64,000 bases of DNA from Chitinophaga sp. H8. GTDB taxonomy: Bacteria > Bacteroidota > Bacteroidia > Chitinophagales > Chitinophagaceae. The stretch covers positions 868,001 through 932,000 of the forward strand of contig NZ_JBEXAC010000001.1 of assembly GCF_040567655.1 (NCBI RefSeq), read 5' to 3'. This document shows positions 1-8,086 of this stretch, in pieces. Made by a program: the position numbers and the translations under genes. Within the stretch, counting starts at the first letter, position 1, and each line of letters begins with the position of its first letter. The notes under the pieces were generated by a model. The model was not told the DNA's origin. It did not search any database and saw only the letters and a list, made by a program, of their open reading frames with translations.

Positions 1-251
1 TGGTAAAACATTTCAGAAGTGGGGTAAGCAGGTTATTATTGCTGCCCAGCGAAACACCTATACAGGTACTGCTTACGCCCGGCAATGAAATAACACGGGC
101 CGCCGCAGCCAAGCTGCAACAGTCCGGACTGGATGTGCGCCCTATTTTACATCCTACCGTACCCAGAGGACAAGAACGCCTGCGTATTGTAATGCATAGC
201 TTTAATACGATTGAAGAGGTAGACCAGCTGGTAGCGGTATTACTGGAATAA
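1..251 (+). CDS. 8-amino-7-oxononanoate synthase-like (BioF family) PLP enzyme, 3' end only
   Basis: The reading frame is open from the first bases of the window (codons begin at base 3) and ends at 251, so only about 82 C-terminal residues are visible. The segment with TPIQVLLTPGNE, then LDVRPILHPTVPRGQERLRI and a final helix, is the small C-terminal domain of fold-type I PLP enzymes of the alpha-oxoamine synthase family. In that family PTVPxGxxRLRI is a hallmark of BioF and 2-amino-3-ketobutyrate ligase. The lysine that binds PLP would lie upstream of the window. BioF makes the pimelate-derived precursor of biotin; Kbl-like roles cannot be excluded from this end. The TTG at 39 is an internal leucine, not a start. 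Confidence 0.8.
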   Translation, partial: VKHFRSGVSRLLLLPSETPIQVLLTPGNEITRAAAAKLQQSGLDVRPILHPTVPRGQERLRIVMHSFNTIEEVDQLVAVLLE

Positions 252-405
252 TTCCTGTTATTGTAACCCGGTTTTATCAGGATAGTCCGGCGCTCCATAA
301 TCAGAACAGGGGTCTGGAGAATCATGTTTTCATATTTGTGCATCCGTGATTGAATTAGTATATTACAGGTAGCAATTAATATTTACCTTCCATTAGCCTT
401 GCACA

Positions 406-2835
406 ATGAGAATTATACCCTTTGCTATCACCGCCTCCATTACATTGCTGCTGATTGTAGCCCTCAATAAGAAATGGGGGGCATTACCGCCTGTAGGCCG
501 GCTATTAAGCCCGCAGGAAGGTTTTTGGCAAAATGCGGAACCTATAGGAGAGGAGCCGCCAGCACAACTACAAGTACCCGGTTTAAAGGGAAAGGTGGAG
601 GTATGGCTGGATGACCGGATGGTACCGCATGTATTTGCAGCCAATGAAGCGGATGCCTTTTATGTACAGGGATATTTGCATGCGCGCGACCGGCTGTGGC
701 AAATGGAGCTGCAGGTTTTTGCTGCGGCAGGCCGTTTGTCAGAAATATTGGGCCCTAATATGCTGGAATACGACCGTCTGCAGCGACGCAGAGGGATGAT
801 TTATGCAGCAGAAGTAGCTGCAAAGGAAATGGAAGCTGATCCTGTTACCAAAATAGCTGTAGAAGCATACAGGGATGGCATTAATGCCTACATTAATACC
901 CTGAGCACTGCCAGCTTGCCACTGGAATATAAACTGCTGGATTACCGCCCGGAACAATGGACAGTGGTGAAAACAGGGTTGCTGCTGAAGTATATGTCGC
1001 ATGATCTGGCAGGTGCTGCTAACGACCTGGAATATACGAATGCACGCCGCATATTCGGACTGCGCGATTTTAATCTCATGTATCCCGATTTTTCCGATAG
1101 CCTGGACCCGGTGATCCCAAGAGGAACACATTTTGAGGCGGCTTCCATGAAAGCAGTACCTCCTCCGGATAGTATCCTGCAGGCGGATGAAGCATTCATG
1201 AAATTTAAAATGGAAAAACCAGATCCGGACAATGGGAGTAACAACTGGGCGGTAAGTGGTAGTAAAACCCGCTCCGGTGCACCTATCCTTTGCAGTGATC
1301 CCCATTTGGGACTAAGTCTGCCCTCGCTCTGGTACGAAATTCAATTGCATACACCCGATATGAATGTATATGGGGTGTCTTTGCCTGGTGCGCCCGGTGT
1401 GATCATCGGATTTAATGATGCGATAGCATGGGGAGTAACGAATGGCTCTGAAGATGTAAAGGATTATTACCGCATGCAGTTCAGAAACGGCCGGCAGCAA
1501 TATCTTTTTAATGGTGCTTACCGGGATGCTGATCTGCGGATTGAGCCCATCAAAGTAAGAGGTGGGAAAACATTTTATGATACCGTAGCCTATACCGTAT
1601 GGGGACCTACCATATTTGATAATAGTTTCCCGGATAAAACCTCGGGCAACTCCTTTTTATCCATGCGCTGGAAAGCACTGGACCCTTCCAATGAATTACT
1701 CGCTTTTTATAAGCTGAATCATGCACGTAATTACGATGATTACCTGGCTGCATTGCAACATTATACCTGTCCTGCCCAGAACTTTGTTTTTGCAGCTAAA
1801 AGCGGAGATATCGGTATCTGGCATAACGGGCAATATCCCTTGCGCTGGAAAGATCAGGGCAAGTGGGTAATGCCGGGCGGCGACAGTACCTATGCCTGGC
1901 AGGGATTTATACCCTGGGCGGAAAATGCGCATATTAAAAACCCTGACAGGGGCTTTGTAAGCTCTGCCAATCAACAGCCTACCGATAGTACGTATCCGTA
2001 TCATTATTTTGGCTATTATGATCTTTTCAGAGGAAAGCGCATCAATGAAGAGCTGTCCCGCATGAGCCAGATCACTACACAGGACATGAAGCAATTGCAG
2101 AACGATAATAAAAATCTTTTTGCACAAACCGCGATGCCATTACTCCGCAAACATCTGGATACTGCATCCCTTAGTGCAACACAACAACAGTACTGGAAGA
2201 TATTGTCTGACTGGAACTGTGAAAACAATCCGGACAGTAAAGCTGCTACCATATTTGACAACTGCTGGACACAATTGGAATACCTGCTGTGGAATGATGA
2301 TTTGCATCCTGCTGATAGTGCCGTACTGGAATATCCCCAGTCTAAAACAACCTTACTATGGTTGGTACGCGATTCGGCTATGCATTTTATCGATGATATA
2401 CATACACCTGAAAAAGAAACCCTTTCACAATTAGTACGGGCTGCATTTGTATATGCTGCTAACAATGCAGCTGCACTTGACAAGGAAGGAAAGCTGGCCT
2501 GGGGCAGATACAGAGGGACCGATATCCGGCATCTTACCCGTAGCCTGCCTGCTTTCAGCCATATGCACTTATATACCGGTGGGGGCCAACATATTGTAAA
2601 TGCTACAAAACAAACGCATGGCCCTTCCTGGAGAATGATCATAGAGCTTGCTGATAAAACGGAAGCTTATGGTATTTATCCCGGCGGACAGAGTGGTAAC
2701 CCTGGGAGTCCGTATTATGATAATAGCATCACAGACTGGGTAAATGGGAAATATTATTTATTACATGTTTTTGATCCGAAAGAAAGTGATGATCCTGGAA
2801 TCCGCTATAAGACAGTGTTTTTGGCTGGTAAATAA
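406..2835 (+). CDS. Penicillin acylase family protein (N-terminal nucleophile amidohydrolase)
   Basis: This 809-residue protein has the length of a penicillin/aculeacin/AHL acylase precursor. An uncleaved or signal-type hydrophobic segment covers about residues 3-20, so the enzyme is probably exported and periplasmic. The early motif YVQGYLHARDRLWQMEL is typical of the alpha chain. The motif GSNNWAVSGSKT starts at residue 277, where Ser278 would be the N-terminal nucleophile of the beta chain after autocatalytic cleavage; the next part, PILCSDPHLGLS, is the conserved strand after it. Family members hydrolyse amide bonds of beta-lactams, acyl-homoserine lactones or cyclic lipopeptides; the substrate here cannot be told. 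It stands alone, followed by the tRNA gene. Confidence 0.9.
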   Translation: MRIIPFAITASITLLLIVALNKKWGALPPVGRLLSPQEGFWQNAEPIGEEPPAQLQVPGLKGKVEVWLDDRMVPHVFAANEADAFYVQGYLHARDRLWQMELQVFAAAGRLSEILGPNMLEYDRLQRRRGMIYAAEVAAKEMEADPVTKIAVEAYRDGINAYINTLSTASLPLEYKLLDYRPEQWTVVKTGLLLKYMSHDLAGAANDLEYTNARRIFGLRDFNLMYPDFSDSLDPVIPRGTHFEAASMKAVPPPDSILQADEAFMKFKMEKPDPDNGSNNWAVSGSKTRSGAPILCSDPHLGLSLPSLWYEIQLHTPDMNVYGVSLPGAPGVIIGFNDAIAWGVTNGSEDVKDYYRMQFRNGRQQYLFNGAYRDADLRIEPIKVRGGKTFYDTVAYTVWGPTIFDNSFPDKTSGNSFLSMRWKALDPSNELLAFYKLNHARNYDDYLAALQHYTCPAQNFVFAAKSGDIGIWHNGQYPLRWKDQGKWVMPGGDSTYAWQGFIPWAENAHIKNPDRGFVSSANQQPTDSTYPYHYFGYYDLFRGKRINEELSRMSQITTQDMKQLQNDNKNLFAQTAMPLLRKHLDTASLSATQQQYWKILSDWNCENNPDSKAATIFDNCWTQLEYLLWNDDLHPADSAVLEYPQSKTTLLWLVRDSAMHFIDDIHTPEKETLSQLVRAAFVYAANNAAALDKEGKLAWGRYRGTDIRHLTRSLPAFSHMHLYTGGGQHIVNATKQTHGPSWRMIIELADKTEAYGIYPGGQSGNPGSPYYDNSITDWVNGKYYLLHVFDPKESDDPGIRYKTVFLAGK

Positions 2836-2886
2836 CCATGTGCAGAAAATAAAAATACCTAATAATTAAAAAATATTGATAGAATA

Positions 2887-2917
2887 TTTGGCTGGAATAG
2901 AATAATTCATATCTTTG
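2887..2917 (+). promoter_or_regulatory. Bacteroidota-type promoter of the tRNA-Lys gene
   Basis: TTTG at 2887-2890 is followed after exactly 19 bases by TATCTTTG at 2910-2917, a full match to the Bacteroidota housekeeping consensus TTTG / TAnnTTTG. The expected start is near 2924, about 45 bases before the tRNA. Confidence 0.75.
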
Positions 2918-2969
2918 CACTCCCAATAACAAACGGGGTGTCAAAAAAAGACAAAAAAATAAATGGTAA

Positions 2970-3045
2970 GATTCCGTAGCTCAGTTGGTAGAGCAATACA
3001 CTTTTAATGTATGGGTCTTGGGTTCGAGTCCCAACGGGATCACCA
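2970..3045 (+). tRNA. tRNA-Lys (anticodon TTT)
   Basis: The acceptor stem pairs 2970-2976 with 3035-3041, the D arm follows, the anticodon loop reads CTTTTAA (anticodon TTT, lysine), and the T arm has the loop TTCGAGT. The discriminator is A3042 and a CCA follows at 3043-3045. The 3' end is the insertion site of the element downstream. In the copy of the tRNA tail at the far end the base matching A3034 is G, and no CCA follows, so integration appears to have restored a Watson-Crick T-stem pair and supplied the encoded CCA. Confidence 0.95.
3027..3043 (+). other. attL: tRNA-Lys 3' end used as attachment core
   Basis: The 17 bases AGTCCCAACGGGATCAC at the tRNA end recur with one change (A to G at 3034) at 25122-25138. 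The reading as an attachment core is inference from this repeat and the adjacent recombinase gene. Confidence 0.75.
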
Positions 3046-3065
3046 CAAGAATATCAAAGGAAATT

Positions 3066-3099
3066 AAAGCCGCTTGAATCGTAGGATTTAAGCGGCTTT
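3066..3099 (+). terminator. Terminator after tRNA-Lys, inside the element
   Basis: AAAGCCGCTT (3066-3075) pairs perfectly with AAGCGGCTTT (3090-3099) and is followed by more T residues. It lies within the element, so the element brings its own terminator for the tRNA transcript; the presumed original one is at 25144-25173. Confidence 0.75.
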
Positions 3100-3143
3100 T
3101 CTGCTTTTGGTATGAAAAGATAAATCATATCAAACGATTTTGA

Positions 3144-3196
3144 GAGTCTACAAAATCGTCTACAGTAAAATTTTTTAATTTACTGTAGACGATTTT
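3144..3196. repeat. 24-bp arm-site direct repeat (left copy) plus an 18-bp inverted repeat
   Basis: Bases 3144-3167 (beginning GAGTCTACAAAATCG and ending CTACAGTA) are identical to 25055-25078 at the other end of the element, in the same orientation. Overlapping it, 3152-3169 is the perfect inverted complement of 3179-3196, with a nine-base T-rich loop. Short direct repeats just inside the core sites are the usual layout of integrase arm-binding sites, so that role is likely but not shown. The hairpin could also act as a terminator or as a site regulating the integrase gene. Confidence 0.65.
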
Positions 3197-3293
3197 TTCG
3201 GAGATGCTTACCGGCAAAGGGTTTGGCGACTTGTAAACCAATCCAAAAAACACCAAACAACACCAAAAATCGGTAACCAAAACTTAGTAGACT

Positions 3294-4556
3294 ATGAAAG
3301 TAAGTCAAGATTTATCAATCCTCTTTTATCTCCGGTACGACACTTTGAATCCAAACGGCAAAGCAACTATCTGCGTCCGTATGACTGTTACCGGATTACC
3401 TAAAGATGGCTTTTCTATCGGCTATCAGGTTGACCCTTCCAAATTTGATAAGAGAGCCAGCGCTGTAATTGGCAGATCAGCGGAGGTCATTGAAATCAAT
3501 AACCAGATTCAACACGTTAAAGGTGAACTGCTCCGTCACTACAACCTGTTGAAGAAGCAGGGATCAACCGTTACCCCCACTATGATTAAAAATGCTTACC
3601 TGGGTGTTCATCAGGAAAAACAAACACTACTGCAGGTCGTAGATTTTCACAATGGGAAGTTTAAAGAAAAAGTAGACAAGGGAAAGCGGGAAAACAGCAC
3701 CTACAAAAAATGGCTCACTACCAAGGATAAGATTACCGCCTTTCTTTCTGGTGTTCTCAAAATGAAAGATATCCCCCTCGAAAGAATTGAGTTTTCCTTT
3801 GCGGAAGATTTCTTCGACTATCTCACCCTTACGGAAGGTATCCAGGATAACACCGCTATGAAATACCTGAAGAACACCAAGCAGCTGTTAAAACTGGCAG
3901 TCCAGCGGAAATGGTTGCAATGTAACCCCTTGCAGGATTATGTGTGTTCCTATATTAACCCGGAGCGGGATATACTCACCGTGGCAGAACTCAGCGCACT
4001 GTATCATAAAGAATTCACCATTCCCCGCCTGCAGGAAGCAAAAGACGCCTATGTGTTCATGACGCTTACCGGCTACGCCTATAAAGATGCCCAGCTGCTC
4101 ACTCCCGACAGCATCGCTAAATATTTCGACGGGGAAGACTGGATTGTGAAGAACAGGGAAAAGACCTGGTGCCGTGAAAACGTTCCCTTGTTACCGTTAG
4201 CCAAAGAGATATTGCGGAAATATCGCGAGCATCCGTACTGCGTTGCCAACAATGTGTTGCTGCCCATCAAAAGTAATCAACGCTTTAACGGATACCTCAA
4301 GGAAATAGCTGATCTCTGCGGCATAGATAAGAACCTTACCACGCACACCGCGCGGCACACCTTTGCCACCACTGTTACGCTGGCCAATGGTGTACCACTC
4401 GAAACAGTAAGCGCTATGCTGGGGCATAAATCCATACGCACTACGCAGATATATGCTAAGATAGTAGCTAGTAAAGTAAGTGAAGATATGCAGGTACTGA
4501 AGCAACGGTTTAACCTTAAATTGCCGGAATCCATGCTGAGCAAGGCTGTAGCGTGA
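3294..4556 (+). CDS. Tyrosine recombinase / site-specific integrase of the element
   Basis: This 420-residue protein has an N-terminal arm-binding region, a SAM-like core-binding domain (about 110-215) and a C-terminal catalytic domain. Catalytic residues visible are His351 and Arg354 in HTARHTFA, the LGHKS box, and Tyr387 in TTQIYAKI, the nucleophile. The first catalytic arginine (usual TGLR) is replaced: the site reads TGYAYKD with Ala262. Loss of this arginine is known in Bacteroidota recombinases such as IntDOT, so the enzyme is probably active. It sits next to attL and should catalyse integration into and excision from tRNA-Lys. The ATG at 3294 fits the family length. Confidence 0.93.
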   Translation: MKVSQDLSILFYLRYDTLNPNGKATICVRMTVTGLPKDGFSIGYQVDPSKFDKRASAVIGRSAEVIEINNQIQHVKGELLRHYNLLKKQGSTVTPTMIKNAYLGVHQEKQTLLQVVDFHNGKFKEKVDKGKRENSTYKKWLTTKDKITAFLSGVLKMKDIPLERIEFSFAEDFFDYLTLTEGIQDNTAMKYLKNTKQLLKLAVQRKWLQCNPLQDYVCSYINPERDILTVAELSALYHKEFTIPRLQEAKDAYVFMTLTGYAYKDAQLLTPDSIAKYFDGEDWIVKNREKTWCRENVPLLPLAKEILRKYREHPYCVANNVLLPIKSNQRFNGYLKEIADLCGIDKNLTTHTARHTFATTVTLANGVPLETVSAMLGHKSIRTTQIYAKIVASKVSEDMQVLKQRFNLKLPESMLSKAVA

Positions 4557-4761
4557 ATCTAACTTGTCAAGGTCGGGGACCAGAGCGGGTTCCCGACTAT
4601 TACAAATTCGACATTAACAATTGATTAACGGTTTCTATCCTCCTAAAATTATTTATTGCAGCCCCTGTTGATACTCAGTGTATCACAACCCCGATCATGT
4701 GATATTTGAATGGCCATTACACAACCAGAACCATACTCGCGCGCATTCTAAAACCTACAAT

Positions 4762-6021
4762 ATGCAACAGTATTATCCATTATCCTTTTTTGAAAAATTT
4801 ATTCATGTTGATTTGCAACAGGCCTCAACCGAACAAAAACACCCCGACGAACAGTTTTACACGCAAGCCGTTAAAGACATCATCAACGAAAAAAACAAGA
4901 TCCTGGAATGCACCGGCAAGTACCTGTACGACCTCCGAAAGGAAAAGCAGATTGGAAGGTTCATACAACAAAGCCAGCGACAGCTGGTCGCGCTGATGAA
5001 TAGCGTAGCCAAAAGCCTGCCGGCAGAGAGTCTTGTCGATGATGCCATGTCCACAGGGAAGAACACCTGGTCAAACCTCTACCAAATCCTTTATCTCCAT
5101 CTGGCCGAACTACTGGCACATCTTGAGCAAAAATTTGAACGGTATCTCGACATTGACTGCAAAGTCCCGCCATCCTACCATTTAAAAGCCCAGACGAAAT
5201 TCCGGGAAGACGTACCATTACTGAAAGTCGGCTTTCTATCTTCCGGCGTAGATGAGCAACTGCAAAATGTTGTATTTATGCCTTTCGTAGAGCTAATAAA
5301 GAACAACCATACCAGTTTCCCGATCACCTACCGGCAGCTGCATTATCTAACGGAAATGAATAAACGGTTATTTCAGTTGCTCGATGTCAGTGGAGAGCAA
5401 TCCATATTCCCGCAAAAGCTGCACGACCTGTTACTGTTTATCAATTTTAACAGCGTCCATTATTTTGAATACTGGTGCGCTATGATTACCGAAGAACTGA
5501 AAACCTATTCTACCTTCCGGGAAAAGCTGGAACGGCTCATGTTTCTTCAGAAGAAAACTAGCCAGGCCTCCCAGAAACCCGCGTTTGTATTCAATTCCCG
5601 GCGTTCTCCGCTTCAATATAAAATGCAATCGTGGCTGGCAGAAGAAATTGCCTACCATAAGGAAATCAACGCCTCATCGGGCGCAGCGCACCTGCCGGAG
5701 GAATTAAGTCGCTGGAAAGACTTTAAGGTGCAGACCATTTTTTCTGTTTCCCAGATTGGCCACATTCTAAAGCTGCTGCTGGATAGCGGTATTTATGTCA
5801 ACAAAAACAGGGCGGAAGTCCTGGACTTCTTTTCCTATTTCTTCACTTCCGTAAAGCAAGACAGTATTTCTCCCAGTAGCCTCCGGAACAACTTTTACAA
5901 CGACAATGCCGCCGTGTCAAAGTCTGTACGCGATATCCTGATGCAGCTGGTCAACCAGTCAAATAAAGGGCTAAGCGTCGTAGCCTACCTAATCCTCGAT
6001 TGTCTCCTGCAACAATTCTGA
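4762..6021 (+). CDS. Unidentified element protein, possibly RteC-like regulator
   Basis: I do not recognise this protein with confidence. From ATG 4762 (MQQYYPLSFFEKF) it has 419 residues; an in-frame ATG at 4678 would add 28 residues of low-complexity sequence, so the inner start is preferred. It is mostly helical, with no signal peptide or membrane segment. The last third (from about WKDFKVQTIFSVSQIG through a helix pair ending ILMQLVNQ) recalls the C-terminal half of RteC-type proteins, which control excision genes of Bacteroides conjugative transposons. Its place between the integrase and an excisionase-like gene fits that role. The RteC link rests on general pattern only. Confidence 0.6.
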   Translation: MQQYYPLSFFEKFIHVDLQQASTEQKHPDEQFYTQAVKDIINEKNKILECTGKYLYDLRKEKQIGRFIQQSQRQLVALMNSVAKSLPAESLVDDAMSTGKNTWSNLYQILYLHLAELLAHLEQKFERYLDIDCKVPPSYHLKAQTKFREDVPLLKVGFLSSGVDEQLQNVVFMPFVELIKNNHTSFPITYRQLHYLTEMNKRLFQLLDVSGEQSIFPQKLHDLLLFINFNSVHYFEYWCAMITEELKTYSTFREKLERLMFLQKKTSQASQKPAFVFNSRRSPLQYKMQSWLAEEIAYHKEINASSGAAHLPEELSRWKDFKVQTIFSVSQIGHILKLLLDSGIYVNKNRAEVLDFFSYFFTSVKQDSISPSSLRNNFYNDNAAVSKSVRDILMQLVNQSNKGLSVVAYLILDCLLQQF

Positions 6022-6090
6022 TTTTGTATATCGTGCACCGATTCCAATATTGTAAAAATAATTATATAAAATTCTTTCTTTTGAAAATCA

Positions 6091-6127
6091 AATAGTTACA
6101 AGGGGTTGTAAAACCCCTGTAACTATT
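6091..6127. promoter_or_regulatory. Inverted repeat upstream of the HTH-rep-dnaC operon
   Basis: AATAGTTACA (6091-6100) and TGTAACTATT (6118-6127) form a stem that continues through GGGG/CCCC with one bulge, around a short loop. It lies 55 bases before the next start codon. It may be an operator for the HTH protein just downstream or a terminator for the preceding gene; no T-run follows, which favours an operator or structural role. Confidence 0.5.
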
Positions 6128-6181
6128 CTTGCGTGTGTAATAATTTTTCTTTTGCTGCCATAACAAACAAACCCAAACCTT

Positions 6182-6460
6182 ATGGCAGCAGAAATTCTCA
6201 CCCGCGAAGATCTGGCGATCTTCAAAACAGAATTATTCCGGGAATTACGGGAGCTCGTCAACGCCCCGGCCCTCCAACCCAAGAAATGGCTTAAAACTTA
6301 CGAAGTCCGCGACATGCTGGGCATTTCTCCCGGCACCCTTCAAAACATGCGTATCAACGGTACGCTGTCCTTCACCAAAATCGGCGGCTTAATCTTCTAC
6401 GACTACGACGACATCCTCCAGCTCATGGAAGGCACCCGGAAATCTGTTAAGCGTTCCTGA
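6182..6460 (+). CDS. Excisionase-like helix-turn-helix protein (HTH_17 / MerR-like)
   Basis: This 92-residue protein has a helical N-terminus and a winged HTH module, WLKTYEVRDMLGISPGTLQ followed by INGTLSFTKIGGLIFY and a DDI helix (about residues 36-85). That is the layout of the small DNA-binding proteins found with Bacteroidota tyrosine recombinases, where they act as excisionases or as activators of excision. Its stop codon overlaps the start of the next gene (shared base at 6460), so the two are translated as a unit. Whether it binds the arm repeats or its own upstream inverted repeat cannot be told. Confidence 0.85.
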   Translation: MAAEILTREDLAIFKTELFRELRELVNAPALQPKKWLKTYEVRDMLGISPGTLQNMRINGTLSFTKIGGLIFYDYDDILQLMEGTRKSVKRS

Positions 6461-7359
6461 TGCCGGCGCCAGCAGCTCATACCAATTACATCAGACACCT
6501 CAATGCTTTCTTCGCACAGGTGCGGAAAGAAACCCGCTTACAGGCTAATCATGTAAGCCTCTACCTGGCATTGTTTCAGGTCTGGAACTATCACCGTTTC
6601 CAGAATCCCTTTCCCATCCTGCGCGAAGAAGTCATGAGCCTTTCCTGCATCGGCTCCCGGAGCACCTATGTACGTTGCCTGAAGCACCTGGACCATTGCC
6701 GCTACGTCATCTACGCACAGGCCCGGCAGGCTTATGCCGCCAGTTACGTGTCCATCATTCCCCTGGCCGATTTTATCGCCGATCCCCACCCTGAACAGCT
6801 GTTTCTGTTCCAAGACCCTAAAGCCGCCTCCATGAGGCCCAAAAGTGAGCCACAGCACCCGCGCAAAACTGGGCCACATAGGAGGCCCAATATTGAGCCT
6901 GACACATGGCCCAATTCCGGGCCACATACAGGCCCAAAAGTGGGCCACTTTAATAAACATATAAACAATAGTAAACGTGGGAGAGAAAACAGGCTCCCGC
7001 CCCCAACTAAAAAAATTAAAAATGAAACTAAAAACCTCCAGCACGATCCGGATGCACCCGGCGCGGAAAATCTACCCGGCGCCGCGCGGATTCTTCCCTC
7101 GCTGTCCGAGGTGCAGGAATTCTTTACCGCCTGCCGGTACCCGGAGGTGGAAGCCGGCAAATTCTTCCATCACTACCAGGCCAATGGCTGGCGGCAGGGC
7201 GGTAAAACGCTGATCACCGACTGGCAGGCCGCCGCCCACAAATGGATTCTCAACATTCACCCACCCAAACCCGATCATCATGACAAACATATCAGACCAT
7301 CAACCGGGGCAGGAAGGCTCCACACCAATGAAGACAAAAGCTACTCAGAGCCCCTATGA
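6460..7359 (+). CDS. Replication-initiator-like protein with internal iterons
   Basis: The 299-residue protein has an N-terminal winged-helix-like domain (about 10-115; ITRL-type features such as NHVSLYLALFQVWNY and SRSTYVRCLKHLD) like that of DnaD/RepA_N-type initiators. A linker of five proline-rich octapeptides follows at about 125-165, then a C-terminal helical domain (about 205-275). The linker's DNA carries 24-bp-spaced palindromic repeats. It is followed by a DnaC-like ATPase whose gene overlaps its 3' end, a usual pairing of initiator and helicase loader in mobile elements. Initiator function is inference from architecture and neighbours. No catalytic nickase motif is seen. Confidence 0.65.
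   Translation: MPAPAAHTNYIRHLNAFFAQVRKETRLQANHVSLYLALFQVWNYHRFQNPFPILREEVMSLSCIGSRSTYVRCLKHLDHCRYVIYAQARQAYAASYVSIIPLADFIADPHPEQLFLFQDPKAASMRPKSEPQHPRKTGPHRRPNIEPDTWPNSGPHTGPKVGHFNKHINNSKRGRENRLPPPTKKIKNETKNLQHDPDAPGAENLPGAARILPSLSEVQEFFTACRYPEVEAGKFFHHYQANGWRQGGKTLITDWQAAAHKWILNIHPPKPDHHDKHIRPSTGAGRLHTNEDKSYSEPL
6836..6946. repeat. Five palindromic iterons within the initiator-like gene
   Basis: Five 16-bp units of the form GGCCCA-N4-TGGGCC start at 6836, 6860, 6884, 6908 and 6931, that is 24, 24, 24 and 23 bp apart. The unit at 6931 is a perfect palindrome; those at 6836, 6884 and 6908 have one mismatch between arms; the one at 6860 is degenerate in its left arm. They encode an octapeptide repeat in the protein linker. 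Helically phased repeats in an initiator gene are a typical replication origin, as in RepA_N plasmids, so this may be the element's origin. Confidence 0.6.
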
Positions 7360-7960
7360 TTACTATCAGCTCTTCCAGCAGCTGGAGGAACATGGAAAGA
7401 ATATTTATGGTCCCCGGTTCTGGCTCGATGATGTGGACCGGCCGGTGGTGGTCAAACTACTGGCTTACTTTCTGCAGGACGAAGCAATAGCCGCTGCGGA
7501 AGGGATCGACCTGCATAAAGGCATACTCCTTACCGGCAAGATCGGATGCGGTAAAACCTCCCTCATGACGCTCATGAGAGCCCTGGCATCGGAGTCATAC
7601 CGGCCGCATATGGTATCCTGCCGGCAGATCAGCTTTGAGTTCAGCAAAATCGGGTACGATGTTATCAGCCGGTATAGCACCAACGCGTTTTTTCCGTATA
7701 CCAATGTGCCGCGGGTACACTGCTTTGATGACCTGGGCGTGGCGCAGACGGTGAACTACTGGGGGAATAACTGTAATGTGATGGGGGAGATATTGCTGTC
7801 GCGGTATGACCTGTTTATTTCCAATAAGATGCTCACTCATATCACAACGAATCTGAATAGCCAGGAGTTGGAGGAGGTATATGGGAATAGGTTGAGGAGC
7901 AGGATGCGGGCGATGTTTAATCTCCTGTCATTTGACACTATTTCAAAAGATAAGAGATAA
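7280..7960 (+). CDS. DnaC-like AAA+ ATPase (helicase loader-like)
   Basis: This 226-residue ATPase has a Walker A motif GKIGCGKTS at residues 86-94, Walker B VHCFDDLG with Asp150-Asp151, a sensor-1 asparagine in HITTNLN, and an arginine-rich box RLRSRMRAM near the C-terminus. Short AAA+ proteins of this layout are DnaC/IstB-type loaders that place replicative helicase on an origin. The gene overlaps the preceding initiator-like gene by 80 bases from ATG 7280, or by 32 if ATG 7328 is used; the second start gives the usual family N-terminus, so either is possible. Together with the previous gene it suggests replication of the excised element. Confidence 0.85.
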   Translation: MTNISDHQPGQEGSTPMKTKATQSPYDYYQLFQQLEEHGKNIYGPRFWLDDVDRPVVVKLLAYFLQDEAIAAAEGIDLHKGILLTGKIGCGKTSLMTLMRALASESYRPHMVSCRQISFEFSKIGYDVISRYSTNAFFPYTNVPRVHCFDDLGVAQTVNYWGNNCNVMGEILLSRYDLFISNKMLTHITTNLNSQELEEVYGNRLRSRMRAMFNLLSFDTISKDKR

Positions 7961-8010
7961 TTTGTTTAAAATAAATAAATTATAATTTATGTTAATTGTA
8001 TATTTTATTT

Positions 8011-8085
8011 TGACGATAAAAAAAATGTCAAAATATTTTGACAAGAAAATAATCGTCATTACCTTTGACGAGAAAATAATCGTCA
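8011..8085 (+). promoter_or_regulatory. Three palindromic operators overlapping a Bacteroidota promoter
   Basis: Units of TGAC-rich palindromes (consensus TGACGA-N8-TCGTCA) lie at 8011-8030, 8039-8058 and 8066-8085, spaced 28 and 27 bp. The third is perfect. Within them, TTTG (8037-8040), 19 bases, then TACCTTTG (8060-8067) is a full match to the Bacteroidota promoter consensus. The last operator ends two bases before the ATG at 8087. A repressor bound here would cover the -33 and -7 elements and the start region. The following protein has its own winged-helix domain, so autoregulation is possible. Confidence 0.7.
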
Positions 8086-8086
8086 T

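Noticed and set aside
4572..4597. Terminator after the integrase gene
   Set aside because: GTCGGG and TCCCGAC can pair over six to seven bases, but the stem is short and no T-run follows; too weak to call.
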